Of a stretch of 52,006 nucleotides of DNA, positions 26,251 through 36,100 are shown piece after piece. The stretch covers positions 1 through 52,006 of the forward strand of contig NZ_BATQ01000138.1 of the NCBI RefSeq assembly GCF_000739635.1, read 5' to 3'. Made by a program: the position numbers and the translations under genes. The notes under the pieces were generated by a model. That model was not told the origin of the DNA and did no database searches. It saw only the letters and a program-made list of their open reading frames with translations. Every line of letters begins with the position of its first letter. The first letter of the stretch is position 1. The stretch comes from Verrucomicrobium sp. BvORR034 (GTDB taxonomy: Bacteria; Verrucomicrobiota; Verrucomicrobiia; Verrucomicrobiales; Verrucomicrobiaceae).

Positions 26251-26436
26251 CAAGGTCAGTTTTGCAGGTGGGGGTCCCGGTGTGTGGCCTAGGACCAAAG
26301 GGTTATGAACGGGAATTAATTAATGATACAACGCACCAGATCGCAAGAAATTGGTGATCAAGATCAGAAATCGCGGAGAAATTTGCGCATTGGAGGGGCC
26401 CTCTTTCTGACTGATAGAGCCCTCCGGCTATTCACC

Positions 26437-26476
26437 AAAAAATGAAGAAGCGGAGCCGGTTTCCCAGCTCCGCTTC
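26437..26476 (-). terminator. Terminator after YHS-like copy 2
   Basis: A perfect 10-bp stem GAAGCGGAGC / GCTCCGCTTC with a 10-base loop; on the minus strand it is followed by TTCATTTTTT. It lies 41 bp after the stop codon at 26518. Confidence 0.8.
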
Positions 26477-26517
26477 GAAAGAGAGGTCGATCTCGCGTCC
26501 CTCACGGGACCGGGAGA

Positions 26518-26727
26518 TTACTTGGCCTTGCCGAGGTACTTGGCGGGTTCTTTCTCGAACTTGCCTTTGCAGTTGTTGCAGCAGAAGCCGTACTCTTTGC
26601 CTTCATGCTTGGCGGTGATGCCGTCTTTAGCAGGCTTGCCGCTCACAGGGCAAGTGTCAGCTGCCGAAGCGGTGGAAAGACCGGCCATGGCCAAGGAGAG
26701 GGCGAAAACGGAGAGCAGAGTTTTCAT
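26518..26727 (-). CDS. Small secreted YHS-like cysteine protein (copy 2)
   Basis: A 69-residue paralogue of the 26044 protein: signal peptide (MKTLLSVFALSLAMAGLSTASA), then CPVSGKPAKDG...GKEYGFCCNNCKGKF and a PAKYLGK tail. The pairwise match covers the whole length, including the PAKY ending, so the genes arose by duplication. Each has its own terminator, so they are transcribed separately. As for copy 1, periplasmic metal binding is likely but unproven. Confidence 0.8.
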   Translation of the reverse strand: MKTLLSVFALSLAMAGLSTASAADTCPVSGKPAKDGITAKHEGKEYGFCCNNCKGKFEKEPAKYLGKAK

Positions 26728-26883
26728 GTGTTTTATGAATATGACGGTTGGTCGTAGAATGAAACTGCCGGACCTCCCCCCCGGTATGGGCGGAGGACCA
26801 TCGGTTTAATAACGATCAGAAAGACGTTTTCTTGTCACGAAATATTTGAGCGAGCCGTCCAGAATCTGTTGCGGCTCAGCATT

Positions 26884-27933
26884 TCAAACCAGCTCGACCG
26901 TGACTTCGCCACTGCCGTCGATTTCACCGAGCACCACCGCGCCTTCGCCACAGGCCAGCGCCTTGTCGACGTCTTCCTTGGCGACGATAGCCACCCAGCC
27001 GAAGCCCATATTGTAGGTGTCGAAGGCGTCCTTGGGATCCACGTGGGCCAAGATCTTCTGCACGACGGGATTGTTCCAGGTGGGAACTTTCAAATGGGTA
27101 CCGTGACCACCAAAGACAAGAAGACGGCCAAGGTTCTCGGGGAGACCGCCACCCGTGACGTGGGACATGGCACGAAGGGACGGGACGTTCTTACGAAGGG
27201 CCTCAGCTTCAACATGGTACAGCTTCGTGGGAAGCAGCAGGGTCTGATACTCCTCATCGGTGAGCTCAAGTTTCTCGGCTTCAAGCACGCGACGCACCAA
27301 GCTGAACCCGTTGGCATGGAAGCCTGCACTGGGGAAACCGATGAGCACATCCCCACGCTGGATAGTGGTCGGGTCGATGAGACTGTCTTTTTCGGCAGCG
27401 CCTATGGCAAAGCCGCTGAGTTCCACCACACCATCTGCCACCATGCCAGGCATCTCGGCCGTCTCGCCGCCAGCGAGGATGCATCCGCAGGCTTCCAGGT
27501 ACTCCACCATACCAGCGATGCAGCGGGTGATCTTGTCTTTTTCAAGCCGACCGATGCCCACATAGTCCAGGAAAAGGATCGGATCTGCCCCGGTGGTGAG
27601 CACATCGTTGACGTTCATGGCCACGAGATCCTTGCCAGCGTTCTCCAGCAGGTCGTGCTTGAGGAGCAGTTCCAGCTTGGTGCCGACGCCGTCGCAACCC
27701 GTGACGATTACCGGGTGCTTGTACGCGCTCAGATCATACGCCGCGGCGAAAAGGCCGAAGGCCCCTGCCAGCTGCCTGCGCTTCTGGGTACGCTTTACAA
27801 GCTGGCCAATGTCGCCCACAAGGGCTGCCGCTTCACGAATGTCCACCCCGGCCTGCTTGTACGTATGCCCTTTCGGGGGCTCGGAGGACTGGTGGGTGGA
27901 GGAAGAGGTGTAGAACGAGGCGGCGTCGGACAT
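26884..27933 (-). CDS. purM: Phosphoribosylformylglycinamidine cyclo-ligase (AIR synthetase)
   Basis: A 349-residue ATP-dependent PurM converting FGAM to AIR. It contains KQAGVDIREAAALVGDI near the N-terminus, HPVIVTGCDGVGTKLELLL, MNVNDVLTTGADPILFLDY, GGETAEMPGM and a C-terminal MGFGWVAIV, all in family order. The start at ATG 27933 follows a GTG two codons upstream. It stands alone rather than beside purN or purF, between the YHS-like genes and a GYF_2 protein. The upstream neighbour is divergent, so it has its own promoter in the 187-bp gap. Confidence 0.96.
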   Translation of the reverse strand: MSDAASFYTSSSTHQSSEPPKGHTYKQAGVDIREAAALVGDIGQLVKRTQKRRQLAGAFGLFAAAYDLSAYKHPVIVTGCDGVGTKLELLLKHDLLENAGKDLVAMNVNDVLTTGADPILFLDYVGIGRLEKDKITRCIAGMVEYLEACGCILAGGETAEMPGMVADGVVELSGFAIGAAEKDSLIDPTTIQRGDVLIGFPSAGFHANGFSLVRRVLEAEKLELTDEEYQTLLLPTKLYHVEAEALRKNVPSLRAMSHVTGGGLPENLGRLLVFGGHGTHLKVPTWNNPVVQKILAHVDPKDAFDTYNMGFGWVAIVAKEDVDKALACGEGAVVLGEIDGSGEVTVELV

Positions 27934-28120
27934 GGTCACCTAGGCATAATATCACTGTGGGGCGGTTGCAAGCTGAACCCGCCGGGATGAAAGGAAGCCT
28001 GCCGATGCGAAGCCAAGGGTGCCCTCTGTGCCCCGTTCGATGCGGCAGCTCGATCCAGCGCGGGATCCGGGCCGTAATAATGGAGAGAGCGCCTTTCGTT
28101 ATCAAACGGGCACTATTCCC

Positions 28121-28435
28121 ATGAAAAAGCCACCGATGACCAATTCGTACTGGCTGAGCCGCGACGGGGCGGAAGTGCAGGGACCGTATTCGCTCCAGCA
28201 GATCCTGAAGATGCATCAGGTGGATCCGTTTCCCGCCGAAACGCCCATGAAGGATGAAGGATCTGAGGAATGGAGCACGCTGGAACACTGGATTCCCTCG
28301 GCAAAACCACGAGCCGCAGGCCCAGTGCCCCACCCGACCGCGCTGGAGCAACCGCCTCGCTCTAAGGTGTTTATCTGGCTGGTGCTAGCGGTTCTCCTAC
28401 TGATGGTCCTGGCCTATTGGCTGACAGCACTGTAG
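28121..28435 (+). CDS. GYF_2-domain (DUF4339) tail-anchored membrane protein
   Basis: A 104-residue protein from ATG 28121. The N-terminal half is a GYF_2 domain (SYWLSRDGAEVQGPYSLQQI and a W-rich WSTLEHW), a fold that usually binds proline-rich peptides. A proline-rich linker and a C-terminal helix (VFIWLVLAVLLLMVLAYWL) anchor it. Many Verrucomicrobia and Planctomycetes carry such small GYF_2 proteins. It is convergent with the exosortase gene, and its partner is unknown. Confidence 0.8.
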   Translation: MKKPPMTNSYWLSRDGAEVQGPYSLQQILKMHQVDPFPAETPMKDEGSEEWSTLEHWIPSAKPRAAGPVPHPTALEQPPRSKVFIWLVLAVLLLMVLAYWLTAL

Positions 28436-28477
28436 CTGCCGGCAGCGAAGACCCAAGACAGAAGACAGTTCCCGCTC

Positions 28478-30211
28478 CTAGTCCACCACGATGGCGGGCA
28501 GGGAGGCGGAGACGAATTGCATGAGGGCATCCATGGACTGAAGCTCGCCCAAGGGATCTGTGTCCACCACACCCAGTTCCTTGTCTGGCAGGCGCATGAA
28601 GTAGGAGGCCATGCCCCAACGGTGGTTGAGGTTGAAGAGGATAGCGTCCCGGTAACTGATGAAGTTGCTCATCAGATAACTGGGCGTGCTGACGCCACTG
28701 GAGCCCTCATACCAGAAGATGTTGAGCCCCCAGGACCGGACGCGGACACCGGGAGCGGTCTCCTGATCACGGAAAACGCGCATGAGCGTGACTTTCTTGA
28801 ATCGGCCGTCCTTCATGGCGATGGGCACCTCCTGGGTGCTGGCGATGATCCAGCCCTGGTTGGGAAGGCAGATATCGGGCTGGTGCAGGCTCTTTTTGGC
28901 CGGGCCGCTCATGACCAACGTGCCGAGGATCTGTCGCTGGCCATTGCCATAGACGCGACGGTCCAACTTGACCCCAGGCTCGAAAATGGAGGCCTCCTTG
29001 GCCGTCATGGTGAGCTGCATGCTCTGGTAGCTGTCCACCATGGCAGGCAGCTCCATTTTCAGGCCGGGCTCCGCGAGGGTGGGAGCAGTGGGAGTGGTCC
29101 AGCATAGGACGATCCCCACCAGCGCCAACGCGACCGCAGCACCAGACTTCACGAGCGCGGCGTTGAAGCGCTCCTCCGTGCGACCGCTGGTAACAGCATC
29201 CCCTTCCGCACCCGCCCAGAGCCGCAAGCGGTTCCAGTGGCGCCCCTCCAGCAGCGTCGCGAGTCCGAACATGCCTGCCAAAGCGACGCCGAAGACCATG
29301 AACCCGGCCAAAAGGTGAAAGGCGGAGTCCACCTGCTTGCCGTCCACCTGACGCCCCACGGCGAACTCCTGGCCAAACCACAGGGAGCCCACAGCGAGCA
29401 TGAGCAGGCGGAACACATTTCCCGCCACGGCCAGCGGGATCGTACTGGCCGCCAGCAGAAGCCGGGGGCCGGTGCGACGCAGGCTGAGATACCCATAGAG
29501 CACCCCTACCATCATCAATGCGTACAGGGAGCGCATGCCGCTGCAAGAGTCGGACACGTCAAAGGTGAAGGAAGCGCCCTGCTTGAGCCCGGTGGCAAAG
29601 TTCGCCGCCGACTGGACCGTGGACCCCTCCCGCACCACTTCCACACCAGTCCACGAGAGGATCTGGCAGGCGATCTGGGCGGTGGGGATCTTCAACTTGG
29701 CAGCCAGCAGGCTGTCCAGAGGGAAAAATGGCCAGGCAAAGGCGAGAAACAACCAGGGGAAGAACAGCGCCCGCATCCACGCGGTGCCCGCCAGGAGCAA
29801 CACCAAGCCTGCCACGGCAAGCTGGAGAGCGGCAAACCCGAGGTACCCGGTGTCCACCTTGTAGCCGAGCCAGTAGCAGATCACCGCCAGCCCGAGCACG
29901 ACCGCTCCGGACCAAGAGCCGGCGACGGGCAGGCGGGCCAGCGTATCCCGCACCCGGTACACGAGGAACCCGACGATAAAGGGGACGAACAGGCAGAACT
30001 GCCACTCGGCATTGTCCGCCAGATTGAGCACCTTGTACCAGCCTTCCAGCACGCTGCCGCGCCGGGCGAACTGCCAATGCTGGTACGGCCAGATGGCAAA
30101 GAGCACAATCATGACCCCCAGCCCAGTGCCCAACGCCAGCCACGGCACACGACGGCCCTGCTGCACAGCAGGCGATAGCTTGGTGTCAAGGGCAGTGGAG
30201 GCGGGGTTCAT
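28478..30211 (-). CDS. Exosortase fused to an EpsI-like C-terminal domain
   Basis: A 577-residue polytopic membrane transpeptidase that cleaves a C-terminal sorting signal (PEP-CTERM or related) from exported proteins. The exosortase half (about 20-340) has the proposed catalytic triad: Cys223 in SDSCSGMRSLYALMM, Arg268 in GNVFRLLML and His299 in SAFHLLAGFMVF. From about 365 to the end is a soluble EpsI/DUF3485-like domain containing PAKKSLHQPDICLPNQGW. Exosortase-EpsI fusions belong to exopolysaccharide-linked sorting systems. ATG 30211 was chosen because it starts just before the first helix. No protein with a recognisable CTERM tail is encoded in this window, so its substrates must be elsewhere. 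Confidence 0.92.
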   Translation of the reverse strand: MNPASTALDTKLSPAVQQGRRVPWLALGTGLGVMIVLFAIWPYQHWQFARRGSVLEGWYKVLNLADNAEWQFCLFVPFIVGFLVYRVRDTLARLPVAGSWSGAVVLGLAVICYWLGYKVDTGYLGFAALQLAVAGLVLLLAGTAWMRALFFPWLFLAFAWPFFPLDSLLAAKLKIPTAQIACQILSWTGVEVVREGSTVQSAANFATGLKQGASFTFDVSDSCSGMRSLYALMMVGVLYGYLSLRRTGPRLLLAASTIPLAVAGNVFRLLMLAVGSLWFGQEFAVGRQVDGKQVDSAFHLLAGFMVFGVALAGMFGLATLLEGRHWNRLRLWAGAEGDAVTSGRTEERFNAALVKSGAAVALALVGIVLCWTTPTAPTLAEPGLKMELPAMVDSYQSMQLTMTAKEASIFEPGVKLDRRVYGNGQRQILGTLVMSGPAKKSLHQPDICLPNQGWIIASTQEVPIAMKDGRFKKVTLMRVFRDQETAPGVRVRSWGLNIFWYEGSSGVSTPSYLMSNFISYRDAILFNLNHRWGMASYFMRLPDKELGVVDTDPLGELQSMDALMQFVSASLPAIVVD

Positions 30212-30387
30212 GGCGGAAGCATAACATGCGGGTACCCGGGGTACATTGGCAACTTTCAACTCGCCAAAATGCGGGAACTCCCTATCTTTCCTCCCGGTTA
30301 CGTCCGGTCCGGTCTCTCAGGAACCCGCCCTTACGGCGTTGCCTGTCTGATTTCCCTTTTCGTCCCGTTATCCCCCCTTCCCCACGC

Positions 30388-31779
30388 ATGGAGAACCGCC
30401 CTCCCTCCGCCCCGACGCCGTCCTATGACGCTCAGCAGGTGCCGGTCCCGGACTTCGGGACCTTTGCTTCGACCCCGGCTCCCGAACCGCAAGGATTGGA
30501 TGCAGCGTGGCCAGAGGTCCCGCCCGGAGGGTGGCCGGAAGATCATGGTGAGCACGCCGACCCTGCTCAGTACGGTGCACACGATCATTTTGCCCAGGCA
30601 GTGCACGATCAGGTCAACCCGGACCAGCCCAACAGCCCCAAAGTGTACATCTCCCCCAAGCGCAAGGCCATCCTCAACGAGAGCATGGACAAGGCCTCCC
30701 AACTCGGCCTGCCCGACCGGGCTGCCCCTCCGCAGCCCACCACCTATATTTCCATGAATCCCACGCGGCCGGCGAACACCAAACGCAATCCGCGAATTGG
30801 GCGCTTCATTTTCCTCCTGCTGGTGATGAACACGCTCATCACTGCGGCAGCGGGTGCCTGGATCTACAACCGGCTGGTCACGGACATCGAGACCCGGCTG
30901 GCGGACCTCGTTTCTGTGAACGCGGGGCAGTCCCACAGCGGTGGAAACTCCGGCACGGCTGCACCGAGCACCCCGCCTCCAACATCGGATGACCTGAGCG
31001 TCGTCGAAAGCCGGCTGGAGAACAGGCTGGCGGATGTGCAAGCGCAGCTCCTGGCCACGCAGAAGCGCCTGTCAGAAGCGGAGCAGCTCAACAAACAGCA
31101 GACACAGACTCTGAAGGATCTGATGGAGAACACGGCGAACCGTGGCGCGATCGCGACAGCCCCCAACGCATCCGGAGCCCAAGGAGCAGGCTCCAACGCA
31201 GGCACCGCACCAGCGCTGAGCCCCAGCACCCAGGGTGAACTGGTGCTGCTGAAGGAGCGCAACCGTCTGGCAGGTTACGCAGATGAGGCGATTGCCACGG
31301 GCGCGCGTGCTCCCTATGACCGCCTCTGGGAGGCCCTGGACGATCCCCGTCTGGCCAGCCTCGTCCATGCCGCCCGTGCCGAAATTCTGCGCGTGCAAAA
31401 CTACTACCTCAGTGGCTCCCGCCTGGATGCGTATGACATCCCGGTCGCCAGTTATTTCCCGGATTCCGCCGCACTCAAGGACAGCCAGCTCAAGGAGGAC
31501 GAACTGGTCACCCTGTTGGCCAACCCCAAGCATCCGTGGCAGGTCCGCATGAAGGCCGCCAACCTCATCGGCCTTCGCCGCTCCAAGAACGCCGGCGACG
31601 CTCTGGTGAAAGCGATTCTGGAAGATCAGAATCTGGATGTTGTGAAGGAGGCTTCCTTCAGCTTCGAACAAATGACCGGCTTCCGTGCCCGTCTGTTTGA
31701 ACCCGCCTCCGTGAAAGCCTGGTGGGACCAGTACAATTCCACCTCAGGTGGGCCTGCTCCGACCGCGGCGAAGAAGTAG
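30388..31779 (+). CDS. Membrane-anchored coiled-coil protein, unknown
   Basis: A 463-residue protein. It has a disordered proline/histidine-rich N-terminus (1-139), one transmembrane helix (140-160), and an alanine/threonine/serine-rich linker. A coiled coil at about 205-245 (VESRLENRLADVQAQLLATQ) comes next, then a helical repeat region of TPR/HEAT-like character (PYDRLWEALDDPRLASLVHA ... NPKHPWQVRMKAANLIGLRR). The topology places the C-terminal domain outside the cytoplasm if the helix is a signal anchor. It is divergent from the exosortase across a gap of about 175 bp. No family is recognised. Confidence 0.75.
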   Translation: MENRPPSAPTPSYDAQQVPVPDFGTFASTPAPEPQGLDAAWPEVPPGGWPEDHGEHADPAQYGAHDHFAQAVHDQVNPDQPNSPKVYISPKRKAILNESMDKASQLGLPDRAAPPQPTTYISMNPTRPANTKRNPRIGRFIFLLLVMNTLITAAAGAWIYNRLVTDIETRLADLVSVNAGQSHSGGNSGTAAPSTPPPTSDDLSVVESRLENRLADVQAQLLATQKRLSEAEQLNKQQTQTLKDLMENTANRGAIATAPNASGAQGAGSNAGTAPALSPSTQGELVLLKERNRLAGYADEAIATGARAPYDRLWEALDDPRLASLVHAARAEILRVQNYYLSGSRLDAYDIPVASYFPDSAALKDSQLKEDELVTLLANPKHPWQVRMKAANLIGLRRSKNAGDALVKAILEDQNLDVVKEASFSFEQMTGFRARLFEPASVKAWWDQYNSTSGGPAPTAAKK

Positions 31780-32198
31780 CAGCCCGCTGCGCGGGAGACA
31801 AAAGACTGGAAGACAGAAGACCTCAGACTTGAAGGCTGGGGTTTCAGTGGGCGTATTCGCGCAAGCTGGGGATGTCATTGGCTTGCGACGCCGGAGGCAG
31901 GAAATGCCTTCCCTACCCAGCACCACCTCCACCTGATCCCGCTTGCGGGATTTTGGGTGAGAGCATCGCCGCTTTGGCAGGGCCTTGCGACAGGCTTGAA
32001 CCTTTGGATGTCCTTTACCGCGCGATCGGAGGCTTCGGCGGGCGCGCTGGGTAAATTGTTTCACACAGGGCTCCCCAAAGCGGTGATTCTCACCGCAGTC
32101 CTAAAGATGCTCCGCATCCAGGTGTTGGATGCTTGGAGCGGCTTGCCAAGAGCATCGGCCTGCGGCGACCAAGGAGGTCAAACATCCACCGCTGTGAG
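31780..32198. other. Intergenic repeat-rich region
   Basis: About 420 bp without a gene. It holds a GACAAAAGACTGGAAGACAG-type repeat near 31798, the hairpin GATCCCGCTTGCGGGAT (31935-31951), and direct similarity to fragments such as AAAGCGGTGATTCTCACCGC near 32078 with a further GATGCTCCGCATCC hairpin near 32106. The sequence looks like repeat debris between convergent genes. Confidence 0.6.
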
Positions 32199-32924
32199 CT
32201 ACTGAACCCCCGTCGCTGGCCACTGGGGTGGCGACGTCTGATTCAACTGAGAACTTTGCTTGCCAACCAGCCAGTTGTACGTCGTGTAGCCTGCCACGGT
32301 GGCGTAGGCGAATACCACATCCGAGACGAGCGCGATGCCGGCATCCAACAGCCAATTCTCGTACTCGGGGAAAAGCAACGCCGGCACCAGCAGGACTCCG
32401 AAGTAGAGGACCACCATCAGCAGGAAAAGCATCCCCAACCCAAATAGCGGCCAGAATTGCCCTTTGGTCAGCTCAAAGCTTCGACGCATGGCTGTAGGAC
32501 CTGAGATGCTCTCACACACCGCCAGGGTCTCCACTTGGGACAGCCGGACCAACAGATAAATACCCGGGAGGATCAGGGCGACCAACCCGAGCACAATCAA
32601 GAGCATGGAAAGGAACCGCGACCACCACAACCTCCCCCATGCCTGAAGTCCCGCAGAGAACGAGCCCCCCAGAGTCACCTGCTGCCCGAGCGTGGAAGCC
32701 TCAACCAGAGCCACAGTAGCTCCGATGGCAATGATACCGAAGAAATTGTCCAGAAACTGGTAAAACTTGAACGACCGGTGCATGTCTTCGGGATCAAAGA
32801 CATACGTGTCCATGTAGCCGCTCAAGAACTCCAGCGGTCCCCAAACAATGAGGGTGATCGCGGTGATAAGAACGAAGTGTTTGCGATAAAGATGCCAGGC
32901 GTTGCCAAGAATTTCCGCGAGCAT
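32199..32924 (-). CDS. Polytopic membrane protein, unknown
   Basis: A 241-residue protein with six or so hydrophobic segments, including FVLITAITLIVWGPLEFLSG, FLSMLLIVLGLVALILPGIY and LFGLGMLFLLMVVLYFGVLL. Its layout resembles glycerophosphodiester phosphodiesterase membrane-domain and DUF975-like proteins, in which a conserved ILPGIY sits after the third helix (here ALILPGIYLLVRLSQVE). No catalytic domain is attached. ATG 32924 (MLAEILG) was chosen; a TTG lies three codons upstream. It is downstream of the 1082-residue membrane protein on the same strand, separated by about 220 bp with a tandem repeat, so co-transcription is possible but uncertain. Confidence 0.72.
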   Translation of the reverse strand: MLAEILGNAWHLYRKHFVLITAITLIVWGPLEFLSGYMDTYVFDPEDMHRSFKFYQFLDNFFGIIAIGATVALVEASTLGQQVTLGGSFSAGLQAWGRLWWSRFLSMLLIVLGLVALILPGIYLLVRLSQVETLAVCESISGPTAMRRSFELTKGQFWPLFGLGMLFLLMVVLYFGVLLVPALLFPEYENWLLDAGIALVSDVVFAYATVAGYTTYNWLVGKQSSQLNQTSPPQWPATGVQ

Positions 32925-33065
32925 GAAGAGCAATGGAGGTTGTTGCGGGCGATCTTAGAAGCGCGTTCTGACAACGCAATGGGGAAAATGGGTTCTTGGT
33001 TCTTGAGCCCCCCATTCCAGCGCAAGCAAGAAACCTCACCAGCACGCCCATTACCTCGAACCCAA

Positions 33066-33137
33066 ACTGACGCACTGACGCACTGACGCACTGACGCACT
33101 GACGCACTGACGCACTGACGCACTGACGCACTGACGC
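33066..33137. repeat. 8-bp tandem repeat, nine copies
   Basis: Nine perfect copies of ACTGACGC with no spacers end six bases before the 3' end of the 1082-residue protein gene (stop codon at 33144). The repeat is non-coding and could influence mRNA 3' structure. It is a likely site of copy-number variation. Confidence 0.93.
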
Positions 33138-33143
33138 ACCGGC

Positions 33144-36100
33144 TCAACCTCCCACAAGCAACCGAACCAGAGGCTCGGCGACAGCGGTGCTGCCGAAGAC
33201 CCCGATGAAGGAAACAAGGGCGACGACGACGGGCTGCTCATACCAACGGGCAAAGGCACCGGCACTGAGCTTTTCAATCTCCACCAATTCATCTTCGTGC
33301 GCCTTGGCCGCGGCTGCATCGCGTGGGGCGAAATGCTGGCGTTTCTCCTTCACCACAGAAAGACAGAGCTGCCGCAGTTCGCGGGCGGCAAAGACAAGTA
33401 CCAGTGAGATGCCGAGCAGGGACACCGCGCCCAGTCCAAAGGTGATCATAAGACTGGGGTGCATGGACCAGTTGTCGAAGATTCGGAAGCGGGAGACAAT
33501 CATGAGCAGCAGCACCATCAGGGGATAGAGGAGCGTGCGGCCCACGGAGGACGTGAAATCTGCCACGATGGCGAGAATGCAAGCCCAGTTCAGGGTGGGA
33601 GGAAATTCCGGACTGCGATCAAGGCGTGCGAGTTTTTTGAGCGCCCGGATCAAGTGCAGCGCGGAAAGATGGAGATCGATGCAAAACACCAAATGCACGA
33701 TGTACATGGCCACTCCGAGCAGAAGGATGAATCGCTCCACCACGAAGGCAAAGTCTCCGCGTGCCGGAACAAACGTGGGCCAACGCACAAAGAGCCAGCC
33801 ACAGAGAAGCAGATACACCACTGCGAAGACTGCCACGCGGCAGAGCCGGGTGCGCTGGGACCGCACAAGCAGGAAGATCTTCTTCATGGACCGTGGAGGT
33901 TCCCCTTCAGGCAAATTGGAGGGCACCCGATAGGGAGACAGCCCCACGGACTGGCGGAGCAACTCCCAGCAACTGATGGCGATGGGCACGTCCACCTTGT
34001 CGTAGGCCTTTTCCAAATGTCTCTCCAGAGCAACATCGAGCTCCCGTCGGCGAGTCTCCTGGTCTCTCAGGGCCGTCTTAAGCAAACTGATGGCCAACAT
34101 GAAAGCCACCAATCGAATGAGGATGCTGGGCCAGATGCTGGTACCCGAAGCCCAGGCGACATCTTCCAGGCCGAGGTTCCAGTCAAAAAGGAACGCAGCG
34201 AGGAGCAGCACCAGGCTCGTAGTTCCCAATACCTTGACAGTGATCAGCACGGCGTTCGCCAGGGAGGGCAGACGGGTGTTGTTGAGCAATTCGTCCACCA
34301 GCTTCAGGCACCATTCTTTCCGGCTCGCCGACGTGGAAGGAAGACGCTCGCTTCTCTTCCTTCGCGGAGCCGGCGCGGATGCCGTGTCGTTGGAGCTCGG
34401 GAGATCTGACCCGACTTCTCCTTCCTCTTTCTCCAACAGCCGCCGTCGCTGCCGCTCCACGACCATGATGCAACCCAGCAGGCCGAGCCCGACAAAGGTA
34501 GCGAGGAAATAGAGTTCTCGAGACCATGCCGCCATGGTGTCGTTGAGCCAGTGCAGGAACGGCAGATCTCCAGGTGAGGGCTGCTGCTCCACCTCCTGCC
34601 CTGCGGCGATTTCATAAACCCTGGCAGATCGATCACCTGTGTCCAGCGGGTGCTCCGTGCGAGGCCCGCGCAGAGCATGCCAGGTCTGCTCCACCAGGAT
34701 CGTCTGGTAGCAGTCTCGCAAGGGCGGGAGTCGCCACGTAATGTCCGGCATCCCCGTCGGCACCCTGGGCACAAGTCCGGCGGCACTGGCCACGACGAGA
34801 TTTCGGGTGAAGTTCTGGAAGTCTCTCTGGAAGTAGAGGCTGTCCAGATCGGTGGTAAAGAATACGGCCGAGGGCAGCTCTGGCCGCACCGCCTGAAGAA
34901 CGAGCATCTTGTCCCAGCGATCACTTCCCAGCACACCCACCGCAGCGATCTTGGGCTTGCCGGGCTCCGATTCTTCCCGGGCCAGATGCTGGGCCATGAG
35001 CCGCAGGTAATCCAATTGGGAGGTGCCTTGGGCAGGTTCACTGATGGCAAAAGTGGGGGTCTCATACCGGTGTTCCCCGCCACGGGACGTCCCTCCTTGA
35101 TCCGCATTGCGCCTCTGGTCCGCCTGGCTGCCATCCAGCCCGCGGAGGTAGGTGCGACACTCCAGATCCACTTTCTTGAGGGCAAAGAGCTTCTGCAATT
35201 CCTCAGTGATCGCACGGCTGTAGAGCGTGTCGGACTCAATGAGTATCACCACACGCGGGCGAGGCTCGCCCTCCCGACGCTCTGCTTTGAGTCGCGGCAC
35301 CCGCAGGCAGAGCTCATTCACGGTGGCCTTGGCGGTATCCGCATCGCTCAGGGTGGGCCGCCATAGCCGCAGCCAGTAGCCTGGATCTTCAGTACTGCCG
35401 TAGAGCCGACGGGCAAACTGCCGGGCGGCCTCATCGGGAATGGTGGCTCGCAGAAAGTGAGTCTCGAACGCGGCTGCCTCGGCGGGTCTTGACCGCCACT
35501 CCGAAGTAGGGCTGTAAGCAAAGTCGACGTAGTCATCGCTGTCCCCCAAATGGAAAAAGACGCGCCTCAGGGCTCCAGGCTGATCGGAGTGAATATGCCC
35601 TTTGCTGCAGAAGGCGGCTTCCAAGGAATCCTTGATGCGGGAGGGCGGCACCTTATCGGCGGCGATCCTAGATTTGTCGAGCCAGACAACACAGGCGGAC
35701 TTGATGGTCTGGTCTCCGCGACGGGTGACCACGTCTCCACGCGGACTCCCCGTGCCGAGAAACTCAAAGCGTTCCGACCGGCCGATCACTTCTCCGGGAG
35801 CGGGACTCTGGGCGTCATCCGTTTCTTTTCCATGCTCCGCCGACAACAGCCTGAAATTCTGCATTCTTTGGGTTTTGGACCAATAACCGGCAGCCGAGAG
35901 TGCGGAGGAGATGGCGTAGCGGCTGCGCAGGCGCACTTCCTTGGCTTCCGGAGTGGGTTCGCCGTCGATCGCCACCGTGAGGATGAGCGTGCTGATCCGC
36001 TGCCCGGCCTCGTCGCGGGAAATAGTCTCGGCTTGTGAGGGCTCGTGCAAGAGAGCGGGCGCTTCTGTGGCGGAGATGCCAGGCGCATTCGGCGCATTCG

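Noticed and set aside
32536-32548. GGGACAGCCGGAC, similar to the REP core
   Set aside because: It lies inside a coding sequence, lacks the GTAG head and the pairing arm, and is probably coincidence.
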